A stretch of DNA of 64,000 nucleotides, from positions 124,001 to 188,000 of the forward strand of contig NZ_JALCZU010000004.1 in the NCBI RefSeq assembly GCF_023522835.1, given 5' to 3'. Below, in pieces: positions 9,460-18,972 of the stretch. Within the stretch, counting starts at the first letter, position 1. Each line of letters starts with the position of its first letter. Below the pieces are notes generated by a model. The model was given only the letters and a program-made list of their open reading frames with translations. It made no database searches and was not told where the DNA came from. This DNA is from Oceanobacillus saliphilus (GTDB taxonomy: Bacteria; Bacillota; Bacilli; Bacillales; Amphibacillaceae). The position numbers and the translations under genes are program-made.

Positions 9460-9534
9460 CTTCCGTTTCTAAAATAATCTAAATCCACCTTTATGATACC
9501 GGTGGACTTTTTCTCTACATCATACACACGAAAA

Positions 9535-9849
9535 TTAAAAATAGTTTCGTATTGCAGTCAACACTCTCTCTAAATCATGTCCATGTAACTTTCCAATTTT
9601 AAATAGTAACTCTTTAAAATGCACGGTGTTTAGTTTAGAACATCTAACAATGGAAGGTTTTGCTAAGCCCGCTTCTTCCCAGTATTCAATCGCAACGTCG
9701 AATTCATTTCTTGCATGATGACTTGTAACTGTCGCTATTAAGTGATCTAATTCTACAATTACATTATCATTGCTTACAATAACGACTGGTCATCTTTTTC
9801 CATTTAACTCAACAGTCCATACCTCTCCGCGTTTGCCTGTTTTACTCAT
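9535..9849 (-). pseudogene. PemK/MazF-like mRNA interferase toxin with internal stop
   Basis: From the ATG at 9849 the frame reads MSKTGKRGEVWTVELNGKR, meets TGA at codon 20 (9792-9790), then continues open as PVVIVSNDNVIVELDHLI and on to the stop at 9535, 104 codons in all. RGEVW and PVVIVSN are the family's N-terminal strands, so the TGA interrupts a once-functional toxin in its first domain. The gene overlaps the antitoxin's stop by 8 bp in the usual antitoxin-toxin arrangement. A sequencing error at one base could also explain it. Confidence 0.75.
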
Positions 9850-10003
9850 CTTCTTTACCCCAAAACATTTCTTCTTTCTCTTTTATGATTTGCTCTTTTG
9901 GAGGTCTGCTATCAAAATAATTATCAAATAACTTATTGAGTAATTTTATCCGTTCCCCGTTATCCATTTCTTCGATTGCTTTCATAATCTCATCAGCAGT
10001 CAT
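9842..10003 (-). CDS. Small antitoxin of a PemK/MazF-type module
   Basis: A 53-residue acidic protein (MTADEIMKAIEEMDNGERIK at its start) preceded by AAAAGAGGTGGTTATAA. Its short helical, charged composition and its 8-bp overlap with a PemK/MazF-like toxin mark it as the antitoxin. The C-terminal part (KEKEEMFWGKEDE) would be the toxin-binding tail. With the toxin interrupted, it may be retained only as a relic or to neutralise other toxins. Confidence 0.7.
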   Translation of the reverse strand: MTADEIMKAIEEMDNGERIKLLNKLFDNYFDSRPPKEQIIKEKEEMFWGKEDE

Positions 10004-10414
10004 TTATAACCACCTCTTTTAACAATAGATTTATTTAAATCAATTATACATTAGAAATAAATTTTAATAAAACAATCATCAAACGAAAAAACAGCAAGAT
10101 TCGCAGGGACAGGTAGACCGGTCCACTCAAAAAATTTCAAAACAAGCACTAAGTATCTAACATGCAGGGATGGAGTATAGATCCAATGTGTCAGTTCCCC
10201 CACTTCGCTAAAGCGTTAATGCTCGAAGTGGGGGACAGGCATAATACTACGTTTTCGACCTTTATGATACCGGTGGACTGTTCTATGCATTATACACACA
10301 ATTATTATATTCATAACGTGTTATTCCTGGTTTTTGGGACGTTCCTTTTCTCTATTTCATCCAAGGATCGCCCCTTAAATGTTTATAAATCTGAATACAT
10401 ATCAGTGTAATGAA
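10004..10414. other. Intergenic region with hairpin, no gene
   Basis: No credible coding sequence. It contains the second copy of the 21-bp repeat and a perfect 11-bp hairpin, CCCCCACTTCG (10197-10207) with CGAAGTGGGGG (10224-10234). The hairpin resembles the CCCCC-rich stems at 21.5 and 43.4 kb. Confidence 0.7.
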
Positions 10415-10888
10415 TTAATTCAGATTTGCAGCCTTTCGCTTTTTTATCTCATCCATTACGGAATCTATGAAAATCAAAATCACCCCAAAACTAAGAGCAT
10501 AATCTGCTACATTAAGAATACCTTGGCCAAATTGAACGTGGATAAAATCCGTTACTTGATTAAATAAAATTCGGTCAATAGCATTTCCAATCGCACCACC
10601 CACAAAAAGGGCAACTCCTATTTTCAACAGTTTTCCATTTATATACCCTTTTTTCAGCATATAAATAATGATACCGGTAATGATGATTGCAACAGGAACA
10701 AACAAACGGCCATACCCTTCAAATAATCCAAAGGCGGCTCCACTATTTTGAAAGTGTTTAAAATGTAATACACCTTCCCAAACTACCATCGTATCCCCAA
10801 CATTTAAATAGGTACGAATCCAATACTTAGAAATTTGATCAACTAAAATGACGAGAAAAGCAACACTATAAAAAAGAATCGGAATCAC
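10415..10888 (-). CDS. lspA: Lipoprotein signal peptidase (signal peptidase II)
   Basis: A 157-residue membrane aspartyl protease that removes signal peptides from prolipoproteins. Four transmembrane segments are visible. The catalytic aspartates are Asp114 in QVTDFIHV and Asp129 in ILNVADYA, with the conserved NSGAAFG motif (residues 48-54) and GGAIGNAIDR (97-106). It is a single gene here rather than being next to rluD/pyrR as is common in Bacillus, so it may be a second copy or a rearranged locus. Confidence 0.95.
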   Translation of the reverse strand: MIPILFYSVAFLVILVDQISKYWIRTYLNVGDTMVVWEGVLHFKHFQNSGAAFGLFEGYGRLFVPVAIIITGIIIYMLKKGYINGKLLKIGVALFVGGAIGNAIDRILFNQVTDFIHVQFGQGILNVADYALSFGVILIFIDSVMDEIKKRKAANLN

Positions 10889-10993
10889 ACTTTCTTTACG
10901 TTGATATTTTTACGGATTACCTTGTAGTCAATTGTAATAGGTAAGCGTAAAATGTAAGCTTTCATAGTTATGCAGAATAAAGAATTTAAACCT

Positions 10994-11641
10994 TTATTTT
11001 ACCGACAGTTGTAGATCCAACCATGCTCGGAAGTCACGGTAATTTTCTGCTGAAATCGTATGACCTTCTGGATAAGTATAATAGCTCACAGAAGCGCCTA
11101 ATTGGCTGAAATAATCCCGATTTGCTTCCCCCCACTCAAGAGGAAACACCGGATCTTTTTCACCATGAGAAAGAAATACTTCTAGATGGCTTGCAGGCTG
11201 AATGGAATACGCTTCTTTTACAAACGCCGGGATGTAGCCGCTAAAGGCCATGACACCGTGAATCCTACTGCCCATCGTTAATCCAAGAACCATGGAAAGA
11301 ATAGCCCCTTGGCTAAAACCACCAAGGAATACCTTATCTGGGTCAATGGCATACGTGCTTAAAGCATTGTCAATAAATGCTTCCAGCTTCTGAATGGTCT
11401 CATCAAAGACAGATCGGTGAGGCTTGCCATATCCCTCGATGGTGAAGTAAGCAAATCCAGGTGGCTGTTCAACTGAACCTCGAATACCAAAAATGTAAGC
11501 ATCCTTCTCAAGACCATTTGCCAGCGTCATAATATCCTGTTCATTACTTCCCATTCCATGCATCAGAAATATCGCTGGATAGGTTCTCCCTGGTTGTTCT
11601 GTTTCTGGTTTTCGTAATTCATAAATAAGAGATGTTTGCAT
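10994..11641 (-). CDS. Phospholipase/carboxylesterase-type alpha/beta hydrolase
   Basis: A 215-residue soluble hydrolase. The ATG at 11641 is preferred over one three codons earlier because AAAGGATG sits at the right distance before it. The catalytic triad is visible: Ser in GGFSQG, Asp in SHGEKDPVFP and His in PEGHTIS; HGMGSNEQD forms the oxyanion-hole loop. This is the YtpA/carboxylesterase II pattern. It hydrolyses short carboxylic esters or lysolipids; the natural substrate is not evident. Confidence 0.85.
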   Translation of the reverse strand: MQTSLIYELRKPETEQPGRTYPAIFLMHGMGSNEQDIMTLANGLEKDAYIFGIRGSVEQPPGFAYFTIEGYGKPHRSVFDETIQKLEAFIDNALSTYAIDPDKVFLGGFSQGAILSMVLGLTMGSRIHGVMAFSGYIPAFVKEAYSIQPASHLEVFLSHGEKDPVFPLEWGEANRDYFSQLGASVSYYTYPEGHTISAENYRDFRAWLDLQLSVK

Positions 11642-11986
11642 GTGTATCATCCTTTTGTTGGTAAGTTATTATCAGAGACAATGAGCCTATTAGACTTCCT
11701 GTAATCATAGAATACTTTCATCGGTTCGTTCAACTATTTAGTTTATCATCTACTCGCAAACACCTCATGCATCCGTCATCATCACTTGGCAACAGCCTAA
11801 GCCTCACGGGCAAAAGCACTTATATAAATAAGAAAGTTTATACTTGCTCACTTCCTATAATATAGCTAATCACATCTCTAAGCCCATATTTTTGTATATG
11901 GAATAGAGATAGTCCTTTTTCAGCAAAACAAAAACTCCCTAAACATTGTTGTAACAAAATTAGGGAGTTTTTCACTTAATTAACTT
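11642..11986. other. Intergenic region with terminator
   Basis: No gene seen. The only clear element is the terminator at its left end for the MFS gene; the rest is AT-rich and would hold the esterase promoter. Confidence 0.6.
11931..11973 (-). terminator. Terminator of the MFS gene
   Basis: AAACTCCCTAA (11932-11942) pairs with TTAGGGAGTTT (11960-11970), and the minus strand continues into a T-rich run. It lies 14 bp after the stop of the transporter. Confidence 0.88.
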
Positions 11987-13192
11987 TTATTCCACAGCAT
12001 TTACTGGCTTTACGCTTACTAAAAGGATAACCAAGCCACAAATAAATGCACTTATTCCCATTGCAATAAAGGCCACATTATAATTACCACCGTAAGCGGT
12101 AATTAAATATCCAGTAATCGTAGGGGAAAGAAAGCCTCCAATTGTGGAACCCATATTAATAATGGCAATGGAGGAGCCGATTACCTCTGGCCGAATCAAT
12201 TTATGTGGCCAGCTAAACAAAGTAACGAAGACTGCATTGGATGTAAGTGTAAAAAGAAACATCATGATAATCGACATAACTAAGCTATCGGTTATAGCGA
12301 AAAAGATACACGCAAGTGCACATATGATAATACCGGTTAAAGCAAACCACTTATCCTTCCCTCTAAAAACTTTATCGACCAAAATGCTTGAGCTCAGTGC
12401 ACCAACACTCATTAAAATGGCGTTAATACCCAAAATAATACTAATTCCTTTTAAATCAAAACCAAATTCAGCCTCATAGAGGGATGGTAACCAGGAAAGA
12501 TAGCCGTATAGAACAATATTTAAAAAGAGTAGTGCAGTAAATATAACAAATACATTTTTATCTTTAAATACAACACTGATTGGAACCTTATTCTTCTTTT
12601 TCTCTTGTTCTTCCTTAGTATCCTTTTTCTCTTTTGGAAAGAAGATAAAAATCAAAAGAATTGCAACAGCAAATAATAAAGCTAATCCGTAGTAAGCATA
12701 ACGCCAATTCATATTAATTAACGTGGAACCTAATGTGAACGCAAGAATGCCACCAATACCAGACGTAGCTAGGATTAATGATTGGACAAACATTTTTTGT
12801 TTAGGCTCGATGTTATTTGCTACAACCTTTGCCGAGCTTATTGGTACGCCAGCATGACCAAGCCCTGCAATTAATCGGATAACCATTAGTAATACTAATG
12901 CACTCACAAATCCAAAGAAAAAGGTCGCTACTAAAATGGTACCAAACGAAATTAATAATACTTTTTTTGGTCCAATTTTGTCAGAAAGCCATCCACTTGG
13001 AAATTGCATCACGGTATATCCTATGAAGAACATACTCATTAATAGGCCTGATTGGCTAGCATTTAACCCTAATTCCGCTTCCATTGGAATGATTGCAGCG
13101 GCAATCATATTTTTATCCATGTAGGTTAATGCATATCCAAACATAATAGAGATAATTAGCATGACGTTCGTTTGGGACTTCTTTTGACTCAT
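11987..13192 (-). CDS. MFS transporter, anion:cation symporter-like
   Basis: A 401-residue major-facilitator protein from the ATG at 13192 (RBS AGAGGTGG). Twelve membrane segments are apparent. The loop-2 motif GWLSDKIGPKKV (about residues 67-78) and YMDKNMIAAA in TM1 match the anion:cation symporter branch, which includes sugar-acid, phthalate and hexuronate permeases. It lies just downstream of an M20 amidohydrolase on the same strand but has its own terminator and a 330-bp gap upstream, so it may be a separate unit. Carboxylate uptake is the likely role. Confidence 0.85.
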   Translation of the reverse strand: MSQKKSQTNVMLIISIMFGYALTYMDKNMIAAAIIPMEAELGLNASQSGLLMSMFFIGYTVMQFPSGWLSDKIGPKKVLLISFGTILVATFFFGFVSALVLLMVIRLIAGLGHAGVPISSAKVVANNIEPKQKMFVQSLILATSGIGGILAFTLGSTLINMNWRYAYYGLALLFAVAILLIFIFFPKEKKDTKEEQEKKKNKVPISVVFKDKNVFVIFTALLFLNIVLYGYLSWLPSLYEAEFGFDLKGISIILGINAILMSVGALSSSILVDKVFRGKDKWFALTGIIICALACIFFAITDSLVMSIIMMFLFTLTSNAVFVTLFSWPHKLIRPEVIGSSIAIINMGSTIGGFLSPTITGYLITAYGGNYNVAFIAMGISAFICGLVILLVSVKPVNAVE

Positions 13193-13522
13193 CTCTTCCA
13201 CCTCTAACATTTCTATGTTTTAGCAGGTTGACTGGCTGCAGACCTTTAACGAAAAGAATTTGAGAGTAAGTAGTAATTAAAGGAAGGACAGCAAATCAAA
13301 CGCCTGATTCGTTTAACTGCTGCTGAGTCTCACCTTATGATATAAACGCGAACAATAAAATAAGGAAACAAGAACAAGCACCCATCGGATGTTTACTTTT
13401 CCTATAATACCCTAAAACTTCATTTTTAGAAAACGTGGCAACTGCCTAACCCTTTTTTTGCGGATGCCTTACTTCCTAAAAAAATACCGATAGTATCTTC
13501 ATATACTATCGGTATGTTTAAA
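13193..13522. other. Intergenic region before the MFS gene
   Basis: No gene seen. It carries the M20 terminator at its right end; the promoter for the leftward MFS gene must lie here, but no convincing -35/-10 pair stands out. Confidence 0.5.
13479..13514 (-). terminator. Terminator of the MFS-M20 operon
   Basis: ACCGATAGTAT and ATACTATCGGT form an 11-bp stem around ten-odd bases, followed on the minus strand by seven Ts. It lies 9 bp after the stop of the M20 hydrolase. Confidence 0.9.
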
Positions 13523-14710
13523 TTAATTTTTTTCGAAATAACCGCAAACGACATGACCAACTGCTTTTGCTGCGACAAGAATGGAATCTTCATCAATTTC
13601 GAATTTAGGATGATGATTGAAATAAGGTTTTTCTACTCCTTTTGGTGTACATCCAATATAGAAATAGCAACCTGGGATTTTTTCTAGGAAATAAGCGAAA
13701 TCCTCTGATGGGGATAACGGTGGATATTCTTTTACTTCCTTAATATCCTTATCATTTGCCTGCTTTAGAATTTCAGCAACCATCTCTGTATATTCCGGAT
13801 GGTTATATAATGGCGGGTAGTCCGAAATATATTCCAGTGTACATGTCACACCGAACTCTACTTCAATCCCCTCGACGATCCGCTTAAATTCTCTTTCAAT
13901 GATTTCTTGGCTTTCCACGCTCATATAACGAATATCACCTTCAAGTTCGATACTATCTTTAATCACATTGAACGTACCTTTTCCATCGAATGAGCCGATT
14001 GTAACGACACCGACATCCATTGGATTTAATCGACGGCTTATAATCGTTTGAGCGACCGTAACAAAATGGCTACCTGCGATAATCGCATCATTTGCAGTAT
14101 GTGGTGATGCACCATGGCCACCTTGTCCTTGTATTTTCAATTTGAAATACGATCTACCATTAAAGGAATAACCGCTATGATATCCAACAACACCAGCTTC
14201 ATCCATCGGTAAAACATGAACCCCAAAAACAGCATCTAAGTCGTCTAATTTTCCAGATTCCAACATACTCTTCGCGCCACCTGGTGGTACTTCTTCTGCA
14301 TGCTGATGAATAATTTTAATCGTTCCGTTCAGTTGATCTTTTAATTGAATGAGGCAATCTGCAAGAATAAGTAAGTATGCTGTATGGGCATCATGACCAC
14401 ATGCATGCATAACACCTTCATTCTTGGATTTAAATGGGACATCTGCTTCTTCTGTTATTGGAAGTGCATCGAAATCCGCTCTTAGTCCAATTGTTTTTCC
14501 CGGTTTCCCACCAGCAATGGTTACGACAATCCCGTAACCATTACCGACATTTGTTTCTACTTTTACATCTTTATTTTTATATAAATCTGCAATATATTGA
14601 GCTGTTTTCTCTTCTTCAAAGGATACTTCTGGATATTGATGAAGATAGCGACGAATTTCAATCATTTCTTCTTTACGCGATTCCAACATTTCCATTAATT
14701 GGCTTCTCAT
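13523..14710 (-). CDS. M20-family amidohydrolase (hippurate hydrolase/aminoacylase-like)
   Basis: A 395-residue zinc amidohydrolase of the M20D type. All core motifs are present: LRADFDALP (about residues 75-83), HACGHDAHTAYLL (about 101-113), HQHAEEVPPGGA (about 136) with the catalytic glutamates, GGHGASPH (about 197) in the dimerisation domain, and PSEDFAYF near the end with FNHHPKF. It removes an acyl group from an amino acid or amide. It is 38 bp downstream of an MFS transporter on the same strand, so the pair likely imports and hydrolyses one N-acyl compound. Confidence 0.92.
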   Translation of the reverse strand: MRSQLMEMLESRKEEMIEIRRYLHQYPEVSFEEEKTAQYIADLYKNKDVKVETNVGNGYGIVVTIAGGKPGKTIGLRADFDALPITEEADVPFKSKNEGVMHACGHDAHTAYLLILADCLIQLKDQLNGTIKIIHQHAEEVPPGGAKSMLESGKLDDLDAVFGVHVLPMDEAGVVGYHSGYSFNGRSYFKLKIQGQGGHGASPHTANDAIIAGSHFVTVAQTIISRRLNPMDVGVVTIGSFDGKGTFNVIKDSIELEGDIRYMSVESQEIIEREFKRIVEGIEVEFGVTCTLEYISDYPPLYNHPEYTEMVAEILKQANDKDIKEVKEYPPLSPSEDFAYFLEKIPGCYFYIGCTPKGVEKPYFNHHPKFEIDEDSILVAAKAVGHVVCGYFEKN

Positions 14711-14748
14711 TACAACCCTCTCCTTTTATACGTTTTTAGCGCTTTGCG

Positions 14749-16152
14749 TTAACTGGCTTTATGACCGGTGTTGGTGCTTTCTTTTTCAAAACTATTTGGT
14801 ACAAAAACGATAATGGAGAGAAGTGCTAACACTGCAAATATAACGTTTGTTATAATCCCCGCGGTTGCTGCTACCTCCACACTACTGAAGACTGTAATCG
14901 TACTATAAACCGTTGCAGAAATCGCTACACCAAATGCATTACCAAGCGAACTTGCCATTTTGTACACACCTGATGCTTCCCCAACTTTGTTTGATGGTGC
15001 GTAAGTAACTGCTGTGTCTGTGGAAGGTGTTGCATACATTCCAAGTCCTAAACCGAATAGGATGAATCCGCCAAAAACGACAATGGTATACAGCATATCT
15101 GGTAAAAAGGTAAGTCCCATAACTCCAACACCAATCATTGTTAACGTAGTTCCCCAAATCATTGGCTTTTTTGCGCCAGTACGTTGCATCAATTTCTCAC
15201 CAACACGAATCATCGCAAGGACCGCTGCGAGATAACCTAGTGAAAGCATTCCTGATTGAAATGCTGAAAATCCGCGTCCAACCTGTACATATGTGTTTGC
15301 TACAATAAGTGTACCTGCTACTGCATTCAATAAGAAGTTAGAGATGGTAGCACCTGTATATGGTTTGCTTTTAAACATTTTGAAATCAATTAATGCATTT
15401 TTACGTTTTGCTTCGTATTTAATAAAGGATATAACACCAACAACTGTAATTACTGCAAGGCCAATCGTTATCGGACTTGTCCAACCGAAGCCAGCCCCTT
15501 GTGTAATAAAGATATTTAATGCGAGCATGGTCACAATAAAGATTCCTAGACCACCAAAGTCAAATTTAAATGCACCTGTTGTTTCTGCTTTACTTTCAGG
15601 TGTATCTTTAATTAACCACATTGCAAGGATTGCGAATACAATGGAGAAAATGAAAATCCATTTCCAGCCTAAAGATGTTGCAACGGCACCACCAAAGAAT
15701 GAAGTGAGACCAGAACCACCCCAAGAACCAATGGACCAGTAACTAAGTGCACGTTGACGATCTGCCCCATCAAAGTATTCTTTCACTAAAGCAATGGTTG
15801 CCGGCATAATGGCTGCCGCAGATAATCCTTGTAATATTCGTCCTAAAATTAATAATGTGGAACCATTCGCTAAAACAAGCAATAGTGAACCGACAATACT
15901 TAAAATTAAACCAACGTTCGTAACTTTTTTCCGACCAATTCTATCTGCTAGTCCACCTGCTACAACAATAAACATTCCAGAGAATAGAGCTGTAAGACTA
16001 ATTGCTACGTTTATTGTTCCTAGTGAAACACCTAAGTCAGATTGAACCGCTGGAACAATATTGACCATCGATTGTGCAAACAGCCAAAATGTAATAACCC
16101 CAAACACAATACCTGTTAGCATCTTATTTGTACCTTTATACGTTGCTTCCAT
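14749..16152 (-). CDS. MFS transporter, DHA2/EmrB-QacA-like, 14 segments
   Basis: A 467-residue transporter from the ATG at 16152, chosen for AGGAGGTTGTATC directly upstream. The MFS loop motif GGLADRIGRKKV (about residues 66-77) and RILQGLSAAAIMPAT (about 104) match the 14-segment DHA2 family. Members are usually drug exporters, but some carry metabolites. Here it is the first gene of an operon with an M20 amidohydrolase and sits beside an AraC-type regulator, so a metabolite role is plausible. Confidence 0.87.
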   Translation of the reverse strand: MEATYKGTNKMLTGIVFGVITFWLFAQSMVNIVPAVQSDLGVSLGTINVAISLTALFSGMFIVVAGGLADRIGRKKVTNVGLILSIVGSLLLVLANGSTLLILGRILQGLSAAAIMPATIALVKEYFDGADRQRALSYWSIGSWGGSGLTSFFGGAVATSLGWKWIFIFSIVFAILAMWLIKDTPESKAETTGAFKFDFGGLGIFIVTMLALNIFITQGAGFGWTSPITIGLAVITVVGVISFIKYEAKRKNALIDFKMFKSKPYTGATISNFLLNAVAGTLIVANTYVQVGRGFSAFQSGMLSLGYLAAVLAMIRVGEKLMQRTGAKKPMIWGTTLTMIGVGVMGLTFLPDMLYTIVVFGGFILFGLGLGMYATPSTDTAVTYAPSNKVGEASGVYKMASSLGNAFGVAISATVYSTITVFSSVEVAATAGIITNVIFAVLALLSIIVFVPNSFEKESTNTGHKAS

Positions 16153-16240
16153 GATACAACCTCCTATTTGTTGAAACTCCATTTGTGATGGCAATTACTA
16201 TATTTTTGCCATCCTTAACCTGCTTCGTGTTAAATAAATC

Positions 16241-16312
16241 AATTGGATATAGTGCAATAAACAATTTATGAGCTCATCTTTGTTACAACTTAATTATAAG
16301 AAATATCCAATT
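16241..16312. promoter_or_regulatory. Inverted 10-bp operators around a central palindrome
   Basis: AATTGGATAT (16241-16250) and ATATCCAATT (16303-16312) are perfect inverted copies, with the 10-bp palindrome ATGAGCTCAT (16268-16277) between them. They lie in the promoter region of the MFS-M20 operon and beside the AraC-type gene, which makes them candidate sites for that regulator. Confidence 0.5.
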
Positions 16313-16410
16313 TTAAAATAAGGTATTTTTCCGCCTCATCACCCTTATATCATGTGCATTTTTTCACATGATGAAAGATAGGTAGAAAATTACCCGCTAT
16401 TTTTTAACAA

Positions 16411-16461
16411 AAATAGATGATTGTTAGGATAGTTAACAAACCGACCCTATCAATCATCTAT
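16411..16461 (-). terminator. Terminator of the AraC-type regulator
   Basis: ATAGATGATTG (16413-16423) and CAATCATCTAT (16451-16461) form an 11-bp stem, followed on the minus strand by TTTTTG. It lies 12 bp beyond the stop codon. Confidence 0.8.
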
Positions 16462-16472
16462 AGAATTACTAA

Positions 16473-18827
16473 TTAAAGATGCGCTCTTCGAATGTCAAAG
16501 AAATGAATGGCATTTATCGTCATATACGAATAAAACGACCAATCCCCATCAATCCGCTCATCGAATAGTTCCAATGACGGTTGACTTGTTTGTGTGATGT
16601 AATCAATAACCTCCGCATCCATTCCATATTCACTATTCAGATTCCACCATTTTGTATAGAGTGCTCCGTGATCTTTATCGAATACATGTTTTCTAATTTG
16701 ATAATTACCAGGCTTTAACCCTGCAATGGTGACGCGAATATCTTTGTTTAATTTTTTTAGAAACGTTTCTTCGACGGAATAATATGGATTTACATTATTG
16801 ATATTCATGAGGATAAGTTGATATCCACGATCATTTTCCGTCATTACATATTCCTGCCCTTGTGCGATGATGGTTCCGCTTAACTTCTCTAAAAACTGCA
16901 TCGCAAAGTATGCTGGGCGTTTTCCATTAAAGTAATGGTAAAGCTCCAACCCCTCCATCGAAATTTGCCGATTTCTTCCCGACTTCTCGTGCTGTTCCGT
17001 ATTAATCCAAAAGCCCATCGATTCTACTTCGCTTGCTAATTCGAGTGCATTCTTTAATACTAATGCACCACGGAAAAACGTCCCATTCGTGTGTCTCGTA
17101 TTCCCTGAAAGCGTATTCCAGCTCACTAAACTAAGGGGCAGGTTTTTCCCATATTTTCTTAAATAGCGCTTCATTTTATCTGTTTTTTCCTTAATATATC
17201 CTTCTGCGAGTGAAAAGCGATCATCACCTAATTCTGTAAAGTCAATAATCTCGTTTTGATTCGCTTCATAGCCAATAAAATCGAGCGGTACGTCTCCTTC
17301 TACCAACCACGTATGATTATTCGTCGCCTTCTCCTCTTTGAAAGAAAATGGCAAAAAGGAGCCGATACGGATCGCTGGTACAAGTGATTTTAATGTTTCG
17401 TACAATTTCAAGTAGATGCGCTCCATCTCCGTTCCACTTACAGCTGTTACGGATGGTTCATATAACATAAAATGCCAATTTTCAAGATAAGAGGTCCCAT
17501 ATACATTCATACAATGTTTCATAAAATTCGTTAACTCTTTAAAATAAGCCACTTCATCACTCGTTATTTCCTTATAATCGACGCGAATAAAAAGTGATAA
17601 ATCATGATGCTTTAGAAAATTCAAAGCGAAATCTGCGTTATAATAAGGTGAAGTGGTCGCAATGATTTCATCTGTTTCGACAGGTTTAATGAAGGTCGAA
17701 CCACCAATCAATTGTCTGATAGCGATATTCTCCAGGCGCAAGTCTTTTTTTGCCATTAAAATTTGTAATCGTACACCTTCCTTTAATAACTCCCTTAACT
17801 CTCCAATAGCAAGGTTATGCATTGGCCGATTTATTTTATCCTTCGTAACTTGGCCTAAATCAACGTTTAATTCCGAAAGTTGCGTCTCTGAATTCGTATA
17901 GGATTCATCTGTATCGGTAAGGAACATACCTAGCTTCTCTAAAACCTCTGGTGATTTGATAATATGAATAGCATCATCAAAATCATAGGTTTTCATCGTA
18001 TCGATTCTTTCTTCCTTATTTTCCTCCCGATAGACTTTAGGCGTACGCTTGTATATTTCTTTAAAGAAACTCACAAAAGACTTCGTATTTGGAAAGCCAT
18101 TATTCATTGCAATATGGGAAATGGATTCCGATGTATATAGTAAGTCTTTCATGGAATGTTCAAGCCTAATTTTCATCAAAAAACGATTAAAACCAATGCC
18201 CGTCTTATTTTTAAAATAGCGAGACAAGTATCCGGAAGATAAATAAAACCGTTGTGCGATTGTGTCTAATGTGATTGGTTGATTATAATTCTTCTCCATA
18301 TAATCAATAATTTGTGTTAAACGCTGGTCAGCTGTATCCACCCTTTCCGATGTGCTGCCCTTTTGTTTAAAACGGCGAATTAAAATAAGGAGAATTTGAC
18401 TAACGTATGCTTGTAATTCTATTCGATAACTTTCGTCTCTTCGGTAGTAACTAATCATCAATTCCGCTAATAGCTTGCGAATATTATTGATCATCGATTC
18501 CCTTCCCATATCTATGTCTCCTGAGAAGCATTCAAACCGACTATATGGATACTCTTCGTAAAGATCAAGCATAAACCGATCTGAAATAGTCAAAATCAAC
18601 ACACGATTCTCTGTAGCACCATTTGCCTGATATAGTTGATTCCGATTAATAACGAGAACATCTCTTTCCTTTAATAGATAGAATCGGCTATTCGTTTCAA
18701 CCCTCAGCTCCCCATGAATAACAAGCATCATTTGAATTCCTTGATTTAATCTTGGAGCCAATGATTCGATTTGTTGCAAATTTATTGTAAAATCTTCCAT
18801 GTGATGATCCATATTATCTTTCCCCAT
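16473..18827 (-). CDS. AraC-family regulator with GH39-like C-terminal domain
   Basis: A 784-residue fusion. Residues about 10-90 look like a cupin ligand-binding domain. Residues about 170-275 carry two AraC helix-turn-helix motifs (PITLDTIAQRFYLSSGYLSR and ISHIAMNNGFPNTKSFVSFF). Residues about 300-784 resemble the xylosidase/GH39 TIM-barrel fold seen in some Firmicute AraC proteins, with the ENWHFMLYEPS and GFWINTE stretches where catalytic acids would lie. The second half probably senses a sugar-like ligand rather than acting as an enzyme. It sits next to the MFS-M20 operon and may control it. An alternative ATG five codons in (18812) has a better-placed GGGGAAAG. Confidence 0.82.
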   Translation of the reverse strand: MGKDNMDHHMEDFTINLQQIESLAPRLNQGIQMMLVIHGELRVETNSRFYLLKERDVLVINRNQLYQANGATENRVLILTISDRFMLDLYEEYPYSRFECFSGDIDMGRESMINNIRKLLAELMISYYRRDESYRIELQAYVSQILLILIRRFKQKGSTSERVDTADQRLTQIIDYMEKNYNQPITLDTIAQRFYLSSGYLSRYFKNKTGIGFNRFLMKIRLEHSMKDLLYTSESISHIAMNNGFPNTKSFVSFFKEIYKRTPKVYREENKEERIDTMKTYDFDDAIHIIKSPEVLEKLGMFLTDTDESYTNSETQLSELNVDLGQVTKDKINRPMHNLAIGELRELLKEGVRLQILMAKKDLRLENIAIRQLIGGSTFIKPVETDEIIATTSPYYNADFALNFLKHHDLSLFIRVDYKEITSDEVAYFKELTNFMKHCMNVYGTSYLENWHFMLYEPSVTAVSGTEMERIYLKLYETLKSLVPAIRIGSFLPFSFKEEKATNNHTWLVEGDVPLDFIGYEANQNEIIDFTELGDDRFSLAEGYIKEKTDKMKRYLRKYGKNLPLSLVSWNTLSGNTRHTNGTFFRGALVLKNALELASEVESMGFWINTEQHEKSGRNRQISMEGLELYHYFNGKRPAYFAMQFLEKLSGTIIAQGQEYVMTENDRGYQLILMNINNVNPYYSVEETFLKKLNKDIRVTIAGLKPGNYQIRKHVFDKDHGALYTKWWNLNSEYGMDAEVIDYITQTSQPSLELFDERIDGDWSFYSYMTINAIHFFDIRRAHL

Positions 18828-18881
18828 TCTTTAATGGTTCTATATCTTCCAGTTTACACGTTCCCCGTTTAGAGAAGCAAT

Positions 18882-18927
18882 AAAAAAAGAAGCTTCCCAA
18901 AAGTTTACATAACTTATGAGAAGCATC
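18882..18927 (-). terminator. Terminator of the dehydrogenase gene
   Basis: GCTTCTCATAAGTT and AACTTTTGGGAAGC (minus strand) pair around a 5-nt loop and run into TTCTTTTTTT. It lies just beyond the stop of the lactate dehydrogenase-like gene. Confidence 0.85.
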
Positions 18928-18972
18928 CGCTATTGAACTTCCATGTTACTTTAGCTCGTTCCCCCTACTCTT

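Larger units (their letters stand above)
9488..10279. repeat. 21-bp direct repeat flanking the toxin-antitoxin module
   Basis: CCTTTATGATACCGGTGGAC plus a final T occurs identically at 9488-9508 and 10259-10279, followed both times by a similar stretch ending ATACACAC. In the first copy TCCACC/GGTGGA forms a hairpin ending in Ts. The repeats enclose the antitoxin and broken toxin genes. Confidence 0.7.

Noticed and set aside
9324-9527. 67-codon open frame on the minus strand
   Set aside because: It has no ribosome binding site, runs through a terminator hairpin and the 21-bp repeat, and has low-complexity composition.
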